Assembly (NCBI GenBank): GCA_963559135.1
Contig: CAUWJP010000043.1
Coordinates: 1 to 20,648 of the forward strand
DNA length: 20,648 bases
Source: Sellimonas sp963559135
GTDB taxonomy: Bacteria > Bacillota > Clostridia > Lachnospirales > Lachnospiraceae
Reading direction: 5' to 3'
Part shown: positions 13,946 through 20,648 of the stretch, piece after piece
Numbering within the stretch: the stretch's first letter is position 1
Layout: the number at the start of each line of letters is the position of its first letter
Notes under the pieces: model-generated
What the model saw: the letters and a program-made list of their open reading frames with translations, nothing else
What the model was told of the DNA's origin: nothing
Database searches by the model: none
Position numbers and translations under genes: made by a program

Positions 13946-13963
13946 TCCTAAAAGCAAGATACT

Positions 13964-14719
13964 CTACTTGCATAAGCGTTCAAAATCTTTTGGAGTCATT
14001 TTCTTTTTGACCGTATCCCATAACCCCATTCTAGGATCACCATTAAAATGAAGTCCTGCAATTTGCCTATCAAATTGTTCAGTGGAGCAATAAAGATATG
14101 TATACCAATTTGCCTTTATCTTTTTACCTCCACATGCTGTAATCTTCATCCGTTCGAGTAACTTGTCAAAAGCTCTATTGAATATTTTCGTATCAATCCC
14201 AAGCTTTTCTTTGATTTCCTCTTTTTGAATTTCATTGTATTTTCCTAACTCTTTCAAGATCATTTCTGAAGTTATATCCAATGTCAAAGGAGCTTTAACC
14301 CTCTTTAACAACTGATAGCATCGTATTGATAAAAATATTGTTCTTCCCATGAAAGCTTTCGAATAAACAACCTGATGCCTTTCAATTAAATGAATAATAT
14401 TTTGCATGGAAAATCCTGATTCGTCCAGAGATGGCAAGTATGGATGCTTGTTCACCAGTATAAATCCATTATCCTCAATCATATCTAAAAGTTCTTCATC
14501 ACGAAAATCAGAAACATTATCAAATATTTCCGGTCGAATTACTTTTTCACAAATGACAATGCCACAGTCTTTGCAAAAATAAGTCTCAACTTCTGAAGCA
14601 CTGCTTTGAGAATGGTAAGCATACATATCAGTAAATAAACGGCCATTCCCTAACCTATAACCAATACCAATGTTACTGCTTCCACAGTATGGACATTTTT
14701 CAATATTAGTTTCCTTCAT
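13964..14719 (-). CDS. zinc-ribbon protein with a possible winged-helix domain
   Basis: A 251-residue protein whose family I cannot name with confidence. The N-terminus is a zinc ribbon of the C9-x2-C12 ... C49-x2-C52 type. A middle part (about 75-130) has 'DNGFILVNKHPYLPSLDESGFSM'. Residues about 130-215 look like a winged helix: 'CYQLLKRVKAPLTLDITSEMI', 'KEKLGIDTKIFNRAFDKLLER', then the wing 'MKITACGGKKIKANWYTYLY'. This resembles the helical/winged part of proteins called AlkZ-related, but the match is from memory and weak. A DNA- or RNA-linked role is plausible (inference). Its start lies 17 bases after the stop of the pyrophosphohydrolase gene, so they are probably co-transcribed. Confidence 0.7.
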   Translation of the reverse strand: MKETNIEKCPYCGSSNIGIGYRLGNGRLFTDMYAYHSQSSASEVETYFCKDCGIVICEKVIRPEIFDNVSDFRDEELLDMIEDNGFILVNKHPYLPSLDESGFSMQNIIHLIERHQVVYSKAFMGRTIFLSIRCYQLLKRVKAPLTLDITSEMILKELGKYNEIQKEEIKEKLGIDTKIFNRAFDKLLERMKITACGGKKIKANWYTYLYCSTEQFDRQIAGLHFNGDPRMGLWDTVKKKMTPKDFERLCK

Positions 14720-14736
14720 TATATACTCCTTTATTT

Positions 14737-15063
14737 TTAGTCTCTGTTTTCCGCTTCTGTCCGGTCAATTAAAAAAATTCTTTTATCAAAACCTCCTCGT
14801 TGTTCTTTTTTGGCTGTTTTTGCATCAATTACTTCCTGCCAGGAGTAGTTATTGAATTGAACAATTGCATCCATCACTTCCAAAATGTCCGCTAGTTCTT
14901 CGATTGAATTATCAGCTATATACTCGTGGACCTCTTCTTTTAATTTCTCCTCAAGGGCACTTTTATACTCGTCATCATTCAATACCGTTATATGTGCCTT
15001 ATCCCCACTTTTCTCAATCATTTCCGGAATATGATCCCGAACCAGTTTATTAAATTTAATCAT
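14737..15063 (-). CDS. MazG-like nucleoside triphosphate / phosphoribosyl-ATP pyrophosphohydrolase
   Basis: A 108-residue all-alpha NTP pyrophosphohydrolase of the MazG/HisE-like superfamily, likely to hydrolyse non-canonical or excess (d)NTPs to the monophosphate and pyrophosphate. It begins with the family's 'KFNKLVRDHIPEMIEKSG'. The metal-binding acidic residues are in KLKEEVHEY (E43, E44, E47) and EELADILEV (E55, E56, D59, E62). Then 'KKEQRGGFDKRIFL' closes the fold. Length is normal. The start follows GGAGA at about ten bases. It is the first gene of a likely two-gene unit with the zinc-ribbon protein. Precise nucleotide preference cannot be read from sequence; a his-operon role is unlikely in this context. 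Confidence 0.88.
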   Translation of the reverse strand: MIKFNKLVRDHIPEMIEKSGDKAHITVLNDDEYKSALEEKLKEEVHEYIADNSIEELADILEVMDAIVQFNNYSWQEVIDAKTAKKEQRGGFDKRIFLIDRTEAENRD

Positions 15064-15153
15064 GTTTCTTTGTTATCTCCAAATTAATTTTTTGTTTAAT
15101 TCTAACTTTGACTGAACGCAAAATATTCTATCGCATACTCTATGATCTAAATT

Positions 15154-15528
15154 TTATCGTTTACCCGTCTTTATAAACTGTATCAGTTCTTCCACATCAT
15201 CAAACTCATCATAATCTCCATTGATGCCTTCCCGATGATAAACAATTCCTCTTTTCTCATTCCTATCCAGACAGTCCAGAAGATACTCCTCGCCATATCG
15301 CCTTGCAAATTCCGAAAAAGCAAATGGCTTAATTTTAGTCAGCAGCCCTTTTCTGCAACTTTCATTACACTCATAGCAGTGCCCTATTTCTTTTGAAATT
15401 GTACATTTTCTATTTTCGCACCATTCTTTGTCAGGACACTCACCGGAATTACACCCATGGCAATTCACATTTTCAGAGCATAAACAGCACGCAAGTCCAC
15501 ATCTGGCACTCCCTAATTCCCGTTTCAT
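15154..15528 (-). CDS. DUF3795 cysteine-rich protein
   Basis: A 124-residue DUF3795 protein, a small zinc- or cluster-binding family of unknown role. Twelve cysteines fall in the first 58 residues, opening with 'CGLACCLC' (10, 14, 15, 17), then 23, 26, 31, 37, 42, 51, 54 and 58. The usual family order C-G-L-x-C-x-x-C ... C-x-G-C ... C ... C-x-x-C is kept. The remainder is helical and acidic ('FSEFARRYGEEYLLDCL', 'DDVEELIQFIKTGKR'). The start follows GGAGATGA. It lies between the DUF6994-like gene (59 bases upstream of its start) and the pyrophosphohydrolase (90 bases downstream). I see no terminator on either side, so read-through from the WYL operon is possible. Confidence 0.85.
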   Translation of the reverse strand: MKRELGSARCGLACCLCSENVNCHGCNSGECPDKEWCENRKCTISKEIGHCYECNESCRKGLLTKIKPFAFSEFARRYGEEYLLDCLDRNEKRGIVYHREGINGDYDEFDDVEELIQFIKTGKR

Positions 15529-15587
15529 CCACTCATCTCCAAATCTATTTTCCGATATATTTTTATTTTATCACAAAACACCGTCAG

Positions 15588-16442
15588 CTACATAGGCATC
15601 CTCTGTAACATCCCCTCCGTTCTTCTCTCTATCATGTAAATACAATTCTCAATATACTGCCTGTATGCCTCTTTCGCTTCATCATCCTTTAGCCCCAGAC
15701 AAAGCTGTCTCCCGGGTAAGTAGCAGTTGTTTTCCGTACTGATTTCATATTGATTGATACGCTCATACTCTTCTTTTACCAGCTTATAACATCCTTTCCT
15801 GCAATTAGATATGGACAGGGAGATGACATCATATTCCTTAGTCACATAATCATTGAGAAGAAAAAAGTCAATGAAATTCTTAAACCCTTTACATCCTCTT
15901 CCAAATAATTCAAACCATTCTTTTTCTGCACAGATTTCTTTCCACAAAGACTGTTTATGCTTCGATTTCCCCTCAAATTCATGTTCATAGGCATTCTTGA
16001 TTTCATCCAGACACAAATCAATCCTATCATAGATGCCACGTCCGCCTTTCTTTGTGTTGATGGATGATGCTTTTCTCAGCCAAAGCATATGTCCTCCGAG
16101 AATTCGGGTCTTTTTTAGTCCCTCACCAATCTCTCTGTCTGTAAATCCATATTCTAATCTGGCCCAATTCCAGGAAGGACCGATATAGTCTGACCCGTAT
16201 CTACGACCTTTCTCATCCGTAAGTTCCGTCTCCTCTGTTTTTGAAAATATCAACTCATTTTCCGCATAATTTGTTTTCCCACCAAATACTTTGGCCAGAT
16301 CTTCATATAATTTATGACTCCGGCAATCTGGATCCAGACTCTTCCTGCCGCAATCCTTATCATAGCAATATTTTTCGGGATCAAATATTCCTTTATTTCT
16401 CGCTTCCAGAACATCATCAATATAGCAGTAATCCCTGTTCAT
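15588..16442 (-). CDS. DUF6994-like uncharacterised protein
   Basis: A 284-residue soluble protein resembling the family I know as DUF6994, of unknown function. The recognisable block is 'GSDYIGPSWNWARLEYGFTD' followed by 'KKTRILGGHMLWLRKASSINTKKGGRGIYDRIDLCLDEIKNAYE'. Then come 'WFELFGRGCKGFKNFIDFFLLNDYV' and a C-terminal helical end. The gene overlaps or abuts the WYL gene. An in-frame ATG at 16466 would overlap it by 23 bases; I prefer the ATG at 16442, which sits one base after the WYL stop with a GGAG nine bases ahead. Both readings imply translational coupling. The 'GGHMLWLR...KGGRG-YDR' motif suggests a bound substrate or nucleic acid (inference only). Confidence 0.75.
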   Translation of the reverse strand: MNRDYCYIDDVLEARNKGIFDPEKYCYDKDCGRKSLDPDCRSHKLYEDLAKVFGGKTNYAENELIFSKTEETELTDEKGRRYGSDYIGPSWNWARLEYGFTDREIGEGLKKTRILGGHMLWLRKASSINTKKGGRGIYDRIDLCLDEIKNAYEHEFEGKSKHKQSLWKEICAEKEWFELFGRGCKGFKNFIDFFLLNDYVTKEYDVISLSISNCRKGCYKLVKEEYERINQYEISTENNCYLPGRQLCLGLKDDEAKEAYRQYIENCIYMIERRTEGMLQRMPM

Positions 16443-16443
16443 C

Positions 16444-17598
16444 TTAATTTTCTCCGTATTTTTCATATAATTTCCTGACTTTCTCCGCTACCTGCTGTCT
16501 GATACTCTCCGGTTCCAGAACTTCCACCCGGTCACTGTATTGAAGTGCCCAATTCACCATGGCAAACGGGCTACACTTTACCTCCACAATATCATTCTTT
16601 CCTACGGATCGGAATGTATCTCCAAACCAGTCGTGAAGAAAAGTATAGTCTGCCTTTTCCCGCACTCTTGTTATCTTCAATCTGATTTTTACCGGCTCGT
16701 CAAAAGCCATGTTAAGATGTGAAAGATGAAAGTCCTCACTCCATTGCTTTGGGAGATGTTTCACCTTCTCTTTTTTCAAAGCCGGTATTCCGGGAATTCC
16801 GAGTTTTTCATCACGTCCCGGTATTGCCATTTCTCCCATCAAATCCACTCTCCAGATAGACATATTCCGGACAATTTCTTCGTTGAGTGTCACCTCTTTA
16901 CATGCCAGAAGATAATATTTCCCTCCATTTGCAACAAGATAATATGGACTGACTGTATCTTTTTCTTCCCTGACAGGTTCCAGTTCCTTTCTTCTGTTGT
17001 AGCCATAAAACCGAAAGCTGATCTGTACTCTCTCATCAATCGCCTTCTGGATCATCTTGAGATTCTCCTGCATTCTCCCCTTATCTACAAGCTGTGGTTC
17101 ATTCACTCTGCAAATCTGTTTTGCTCCCTTAGAATAAAATTTTGTGGTAAGATGGCTCTCTATCTTTTCTATGAGTTTCTCCCCTTCTTCAGGTGAAATT
17201 GTCTTTGAAAATAAAATGCCTTCTATCAGACTGTTGATCTCGTCGTAAGAAAATATGTGATTATAATACAGTCCCCGGATCGGCATCCGCTGAGCATCCT
17301 CTTCATCTTCTTCCTCGGTTCCTTCGCTCCCATATCGCTTGGCAAATGCATCGAAAATGATTCTCCACTCTTCCTCCGGATTTATCCTTTCGTTACTATC
17401 CGAATTCATGGCATTTGCCATGTTCACTATCGTATCGTTAAATGTTTCCTTGTTCCCGATATACTGCTCCAAGTACCCAATTTTTCTCAGATCTGACTGC
17501 TTCACCTTATGATCCTGATCCGTATTTTTTTTCAGATACTCAAGTATTCTGTAGGACCGCTCATATTTGGATGGTTTATTTGAATGCCGCTCTGCCAT
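16444..17598 (-). CDS. WYL domain-containing transcriptional regulator
   Basis: A 384-residue regulator. The N-terminal helix-turn-helix spans about 11-68 ('KYERSYRILEYLKKNTDQDHKVK', then a DNA-reading helix around 'KETFNDTIVNMANAMN'). A linker contains an acidic stretch (EGTEEEDEEDAQ, 92-103). 'IRGLYYNHIFSYDEINSLIEGILFS' is usual for Firmicute members. The WYL domain lies at about 188-260; the naming tripeptide appears as Y-Y-L in 'PYYLVANGGKYYLLA'. A WCX-like C-terminal part follows. WYL proteins bind nucleic-acid or nucleotide ligands and often control defence, DNA-damage or tRNA-linked operons. It starts after AAAGGAAATG, is the middle gene of a three-gene operon and probably regulates it. 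Confidence 0.9.
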   Translation of the reverse strand: MAERHSNKPSKYERSYRILEYLKKNTDQDHKVKQSDLRKIGYLEQYIGNKETFNDTIVNMANAMNSDSNERINPEEEWRIIFDAFAKRYGSEGTEEEDEEDAQRMPIRGLYYNHIFSYDEINSLIEGILFSKTISPEEGEKLIEKIESHLTTKFYSKGAKQICRVNEPQLVDKGRMQENLKMIQKAIDERVQISFRFYGYNRRKELEPVREEKDTVSPYYLVANGGKYYLLACKEVTLNEEIVRNMSIWRVDLMGEMAIPGRDEKLGIPGIPALKKEKVKHLPKQWSEDFHLSHLNMAFDEPVKIRLKITRVREKADYTFLHDWFGDTFRSVGKNDIVEVKCSPFAMVNWALQYSDRVEVLEPESIRQQVAEKVRKLYEKYGEN

Positions 17599-17654
17599 AC
17601 ACCATTTCCTTTCAAACTACAGGGCAAGGGCATTTAGCCCCGCCCCCTTTTCTT

Positions 17655-18098
17655 TTATCTTAATATAAACTGATAATGATGTACAACGATATTCTCTTTC
17701 TTTTCCTCAAGAGGGAAAATCCAACGAATCAGCAGATCTGCTTTCTCCTGTGGTTCAAGCCATTCCGGATGCTCAGCTACCTGCTCGCTAAAATCTTTAT
17801 TCCAGATAACGGCATCCTCTCTCGGGTATTTCCCTTTCCTGTCATACATCGTCACTTCATATTCACTGTTGTAGATCTCAACCAGTATCTTTAGCCCGGT
17901 ATGTTCGTAAAACTTCTGAAGTTCTGTCGGATGAAAGCTTTCCGGAATGATTTCTAAAAGATTCTGCACTTCAGGAATATATCTGTTCTTCATCAACTCA
18001 ATGAATCGCAGATGCTTTCCATTTCTTGCATCCAGTTTCAGATAATCTTCGACAGCCTGAAAATGATTGATCAGTATGTTTTTCTGTGGTAAACCCAT
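17655..18098 (-). CDS. uncharacterised 147-residue protein, first gene of the WYL operon
   Basis: I do not recognise this protein. It is 147 residues, soluble and rather acidic, with a helical N-terminal half ('ILINHFQAVEDYLKLDARNGKHLRFIELMKNRYIPEVQNLLEII') and a strand-rich centre ('GLKILVEIYNSEYEVTMYDRKGKY'). There is no signal peptide, membrane segment or cysteine motif. The start at 18098 follows AGAGGTG; eleven codons of a longer frame include that site. It is 56 bases upstream of the WYL regulator, and a TATAAT at 18169-18164 (minus strand) is about 65 bases ahead of it. Being first in the operon, it may be the part that does the work, with WYL as its regulator (inference). Confidence 0.7.
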   Translation of the reverse strand: MGLPQKNILINHFQAVEDYLKLDARNGKHLRFIELMKNRYIPEVQNLLEIIPESFHPTELQKFYEHTGLKILVEIYNSEYEVTMYDRKGKYPREDAVIWNKDFSEQVAEHPEWLEPQEKADLLIRWIFPLEEKKENIVVHHYQFILR

Positions 18099-18163
18099 AA
18101 AAGCACCTCTTTCTTGATTCTCATGAATCACATATTCTCTTTTCCATGTACGTTACGCTTTTC

Positions 18164-18169
18164 ATTATA
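18164..18169 (-). promoter_or_regulatory. -10 box of the WYL operon
   Basis: TATAAT on the minus strand, seven bases beyond the terminator stem of the preceding locus. No clear -35 can be assigned because the expected position lies inside the stem. Confidence 0.4.
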
Positions 18170-18175
18170 CAAAGT

Positions 18176-18201
18176 AAATGGGCGGAAAAATCCGCCCATT
18201 T
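18176..18201 (-). terminator. terminator of the alpha-galactosidase remnant
   Basis: A perfect 11-bp GC-rich stem (18176-18186 with 18191-18201) with a 4-base loop begins 30 bases past the stop at 18231. The arm ends in ATTT, followed by ACTTTG on the minus strand. Confidence 0.75.
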
Positions 18202-18230
18202 AACATTTGTCTAAAACTTTTTGAAATTTT

Positions 18231-19829
18231 TTAGTTCCATACGATGGAGATGACTGCCTTAGAATCTTCCTCCGTAATCGGAATTTCATACAATAGACCT
18301 GTCTTCTTGATTTGATCCGTTACATCTTCAGAATTAACCATCACCTTTTGCGGCTCCTGATCAGAAATATAACCTATTGTTCCTGCTTCCCTGACTACGA
18401 TAATGTCTGTATTATCAATTTCATAAATACTTTCAACAGCGGTGAATCCTACGTATTTGTCCAACAGTCCCAGACAAGAACCTTTTTTTTCTTTCGGCAA
18501 CAGAACAAACCATCCAAATCCATCTTTTTCAACCATTCCGTCATACTGATCCTGTCTGTTGATTAAAAACACTCTTTTTTTGAAATAATCATATAACCAA
18601 TAGGAATCCGCCAGCTCCAATTCAGGTATATCTGCAGGCTTCAGTGTAAACAGTTGCTCGCGGTCGGTCAGATTATATACGGCAATTCCTCCACCTTTTT
18701 TGTCAGCGCCCCATGAGGCAGTATTCTGCAGCTTTAATACCCCTGTCTCCATAGGATTGGAAAACATACAGTCCTCTGTCGGTTTTGCCGAATGATCCAT
18801 CATAAGAATCTCACCATTTTTATATGTTATTGGCCGTAATACTTCCGCATTGGTATCTCCTATTTTGTCACTGACATAAACCGGTCCGCCGCTGATCGCC
18901 CGCAGCAGGCTATGCTTAATAGCGTCCTCATGCTTCGTCCAGAACATATCCCAGTCACAGTAATATAATTCATCCTGATATACGGCATTGAAGGCATTTT
19001 GCAAGATATGTTCCGCAAAACTACCTTTCCTGTCCGGGAAAAAATCATCACTGTTTCTTGTAACTCCCGAAGTCGGCCTGGATAGAATATTTTCCATAGC
19101 CAACCCCATACAGTTGATGATAGCTCCATCCATATACAAAGCTGCACCTTCCAATGCCTGATGAATCCCTTTTGCTGCCAGGCCGACAGGCAGACTATTC
19201 TCTACATAACAGGAGAGTGAACTTTGACCATCAACCTTAGTAAAATCAATGCCCTCGTCATGAAGTTTTTCATACCAGTCTCTATAAAATCCTTCTCCAG
19301 TCAGCGGACTCGGAATCAATTTCCCATTCATCGTTTTATAAAGATAAGATCGTTCCGTCTGAGCCAGACGACTTTCCGGATCAATGCCTCCCCAAAAACC
19401 GCCAAGTGCATGCCACGCCCCAAACCAGCGGATATCATTCTGATCTTTAATTTCCCGGATCATACTTTTAAATCCATCAGGAAACTTTTCCGGGTCCGGC
19501 ATAAAATCACAAAGCAATTCCTCCTTTGTCGGAAACCAGCCATCATCCAGCAACATCCATTTTACGGGAACCTTTTTCTCAAGCAGCTCCCCGGCTTTCT
19601 TCCGGACTTTCTCTTCCGTAATATCCCGATAAAAAGCATCCCAACTGCACCATCCAAGATACCGGAACATGTCCGGCATCCTTCTTGTTTCCCTCGTCCG
19701 TATTCCTTTGAATTCTGCGATCCATGAAAAAACCTTATGTACGGCTTCGGTCAGTGTAGCTCCTTCCGCGAGAACATACAGTGGTTGCTTTTCTCGTTGT
19801 TTTGCGGTAGCTTCAATTTTTTCAAGCAA
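18231..19829 (-). pseudogene. N-terminally truncated Sip1-related alpha-galactosidase (GH36) remnant
   Basis: A long open frame (532 codons from a TTG at 19829) encodes the catalytic and C-terminal domains of a Sip1/raffinose-synthase-type GH36 enzyme, which normally removes alpha-galactose from raffinose-type sugars. Visible are 'YLGWCSWDAF' (57-66), 'KWMLLDDGW' (90-98), the probable nucleophile D200 in 'DFTKVDGQ', the probable acid/base D261 or D262 in 'TRNSDDFFP', and a beta-rich C-terminal domain. In intact relatives about 150-200 residues precede 'YLGWCSWDAF'; here that N-terminal beta domain is gone. Homology begins near 'QPLYVLAEG' (about codon 15), and upstream the same frame reads into a GNAT fragment. 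There is no ATG, GTG or ribosome binding site. Later codons are undamaged, so the truncation looks recent. Confidence 0.75.
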
Positions 19830-19925
19830 ACGTTTTCCAACCCCTTTTCCAGAAACAAAGGAATTTAATGAAACGATATGTATCGCAACCGGATCCTCAA
19901 ATAAATATCTATTGTATCTTATTTT
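19790..19925 (-). pseudogene. internal fragment of a GNAT-family N-acetyltransferase, fused in frame to the GH36 remnant
   Basis: Read in the GH36 frame upstream of 19829, the minus strand encodes 'FEDPVAIHIVSLNSF' and 'VSGKGVGKRLLEKIEATAK'. This is the conserved GNAT motif A: the I-V-S-L-N-S strand, the acetyl-CoA pyrophosphate loop (G-K-G-V-G-K-R) and the following L-L-E-K helix. About 40 residues remain. The N-terminal half of the acetyltransferase and everything after the helix are missing. The frame opens only after a stop at 19928-19926 and overlaps the end of the DinB-like gene (stop 19911-19909). No start codon exists before the TTG at 19829, so it cannot be a working acetyltransferase. 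Confidence 0.7.
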
Positions 19926-20562
19926 TTATACGCAAACAGGCCTCTGTATGCATAATCCAATGTCTGGAGAACGGCATTTGAATTAGTCCCCGAATATCTT
20001 TATTGCACCAATAATCAATCAGCCAATTTGCTTTTTCATCTTCATTTACTACCTTCAACGATTTCAGGTATTCTTTTCTTTCTACCGGAATTTTCCTTTT
20101 TAATTGATCATAAGATAACTGTTCAAGCATTTTTTCTGTGCTTTTCCGCACTTCAAAAATATATGAATATAATTCTTCCAGATTCAGCTGTTTTGAAAAA
20201 TCTGCAATCTGCTGTTTCACGAGTTCATTTCCTGTTGTAATGATGGGCGAATTGATACGCTTTTGATAATTTCCCACAAAAAATACTTGTTCATCTTCCT
20301 TTATCACCGAATGTGCTACGATATCTTCAATACGGAAAATATGCCAGATCGAATAGGCAATCGTCTTACTATGATAGCCATCAGCATTAATGAACGGGAT
20401 CGAGTTAAAATCTTCTCTGCGTAGTTCCTCTTTTAAAGATACTAAGGTTTGCATTAACTGACTTCGTAAACTGAACAAAGTATCAACCCCCATCTTATAC
20501 GTATCTTTCTTTTTTATTTGTCCCTGCATTGTTTTATTAAGTTCAGACCATTCTTTATTCAT
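19909..20562 (-). CDS. DinB-family protein
   Basis: A 217-residue four-helix-bundle protein of the DinB/YfiT-like superfamily, a metal-binding fold used by thiol transferases and many stress-linked proteins of unknown role. Two histidine-bearing segments stand in the usual places: 'AYSIWHIFRIEDIVAH' (about 69-84) and the C-terminal 'MPFSRHWIMHTEACLRI' (about 196-212). A central 'GNYQKRINSPIITTGNEL' connects the helices. Relatives are sometimes mislabelled phage head-tail adapters, but nothing here is phage-like. The start follows AAAAGGAG. Its stop coincides with the edge of the GNAT fragment; its C-terminus looks complete, so it was probably spared by the deletion. Confidence 0.8.
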   Translation of the reverse strand: MNKEWSELNKTMQGQIKKKDTYKMGVDTLFSLRSQLMQTLVSLKEELRREDFNSIPFINADGYHSKTIAYSIWHIFRIEDIVAHSVIKEDEQVFFVGNYQKRINSPIITTGNELVKQQIADFSKQLNLEELYSYIFEVRKSTEKMLEQLSYDQLKRKIPVERKEYLKSLKVVNEDEKANWLIDYWCNKDIRGLIQMPFSRHWIMHTEACLRIKNKIQ

Positions 20563-20648
20563 GTTCTATTTACTCCTTTTCTATTATTTTACCAAGGTAA
20601 GCGCAAAATATTGCTACGCTGCCCATGAATCACGCTTGCACCAAAATG

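Noticed and set aside
17610..17650. GC-rich GGGC/GCCC nested repeats between the first two genes of the WYL operon
   Set aside because: The stems are four pairs each with no T-tract, and the genes appear co-transcribed; it may be a weak processing or attenuation element, but there is not enough to support it.
19827..19840. Apparent frameshift between the GNAT fragment and the GH36 frame
   Set aside because: A first reading suggested a one-base loss, but careful re-reading of the complement shows three T residues and a continuous frame, so the fusion is in frame.
1..20648. tRNA, rRNA, CRISPR, insertion sequence, phage or integrase genes
   Set aside because: I looked for repeat-spacer arrays, transposase motifs (DDE, HUH), integrase or portal-like proteins and conserved RNA cores and saw none. 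The DinB-like protein is not taken as phage despite a common mislabel.

Overview
The window looks like chromosomal DNA of a low-GC anaerobic Firmicute, most likely a Lachnospiraceae gut commensal. This is inferred from strong AGGAGG-type ribosome binding sites, sigma-A-like promoters, and a gene set typical of that group: a DUF624/YesL protein, a clostridial 4-hydroxybutyrate dehydrogenase, a C_GCAxxG_C_C protein and a tiny CxxC protein often mislabelled 'aspartate dehydrogenase'. I see no rRNA, tRNA, CRISPR array, insertion sequence or phage structural gene.

Layout. At 1-285 a near-consensus promoter fires leftward out of the window over a CpG-centred palindrome. At 286-2842 a leftward DUF624 membrane protein diverges from a rightward HxlR regulator, followed by an iron-dependent alcohol dehydrogenase with its own promoter. 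At 2973-8971 five leftward genes encode a DUF1801 protein, a Na/Pi cotransporter-PhoU protein, a SulP transporter with STAS domain and long charged tail, a small CxxC protein and a histidine phosphatase. The 646-base gap at 5262-5907 holds three hairpins and no convincing gene.

At 9218-12214 are an unrecognised 212-residue protein and a stand-alone 4-hydroxybutyrate dehydrogenase divergent from a LysR regulator, with a dyad between them. At 12421-13884 a rightward two-gene operon pairs a C_GCAxxG_C_C protein with a TDT/SLAC1-like transporter. At 13964-15528 are leftward genes for a zinc-ribbon protein, a MazG-like pyrophosphohydrolase and a Cys-rich DUF3795 protein. At 15588-18098 a compact leftward operon carries an unknown protein, a WYL regulator and a DUF6994-like protein.

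At 18231-19925 there is a decayed locus. The C-terminal two thirds of a Sip1/GH36 alpha-galactosidase are fused in frame to a fragment of a GNAT acetyltransferase, with no start codon of its own, directly behind a DinB-like gene (19909-20562). This deletion scar is the clearest oddity in the window. The best candidates for little-described function are the WYL/DUF6994/unknown operon, the C_GCAxxG_C_C-transporter pair and the possible attenuator in front of the Na/Pi gene. I see no complete system that I can confidently call new.
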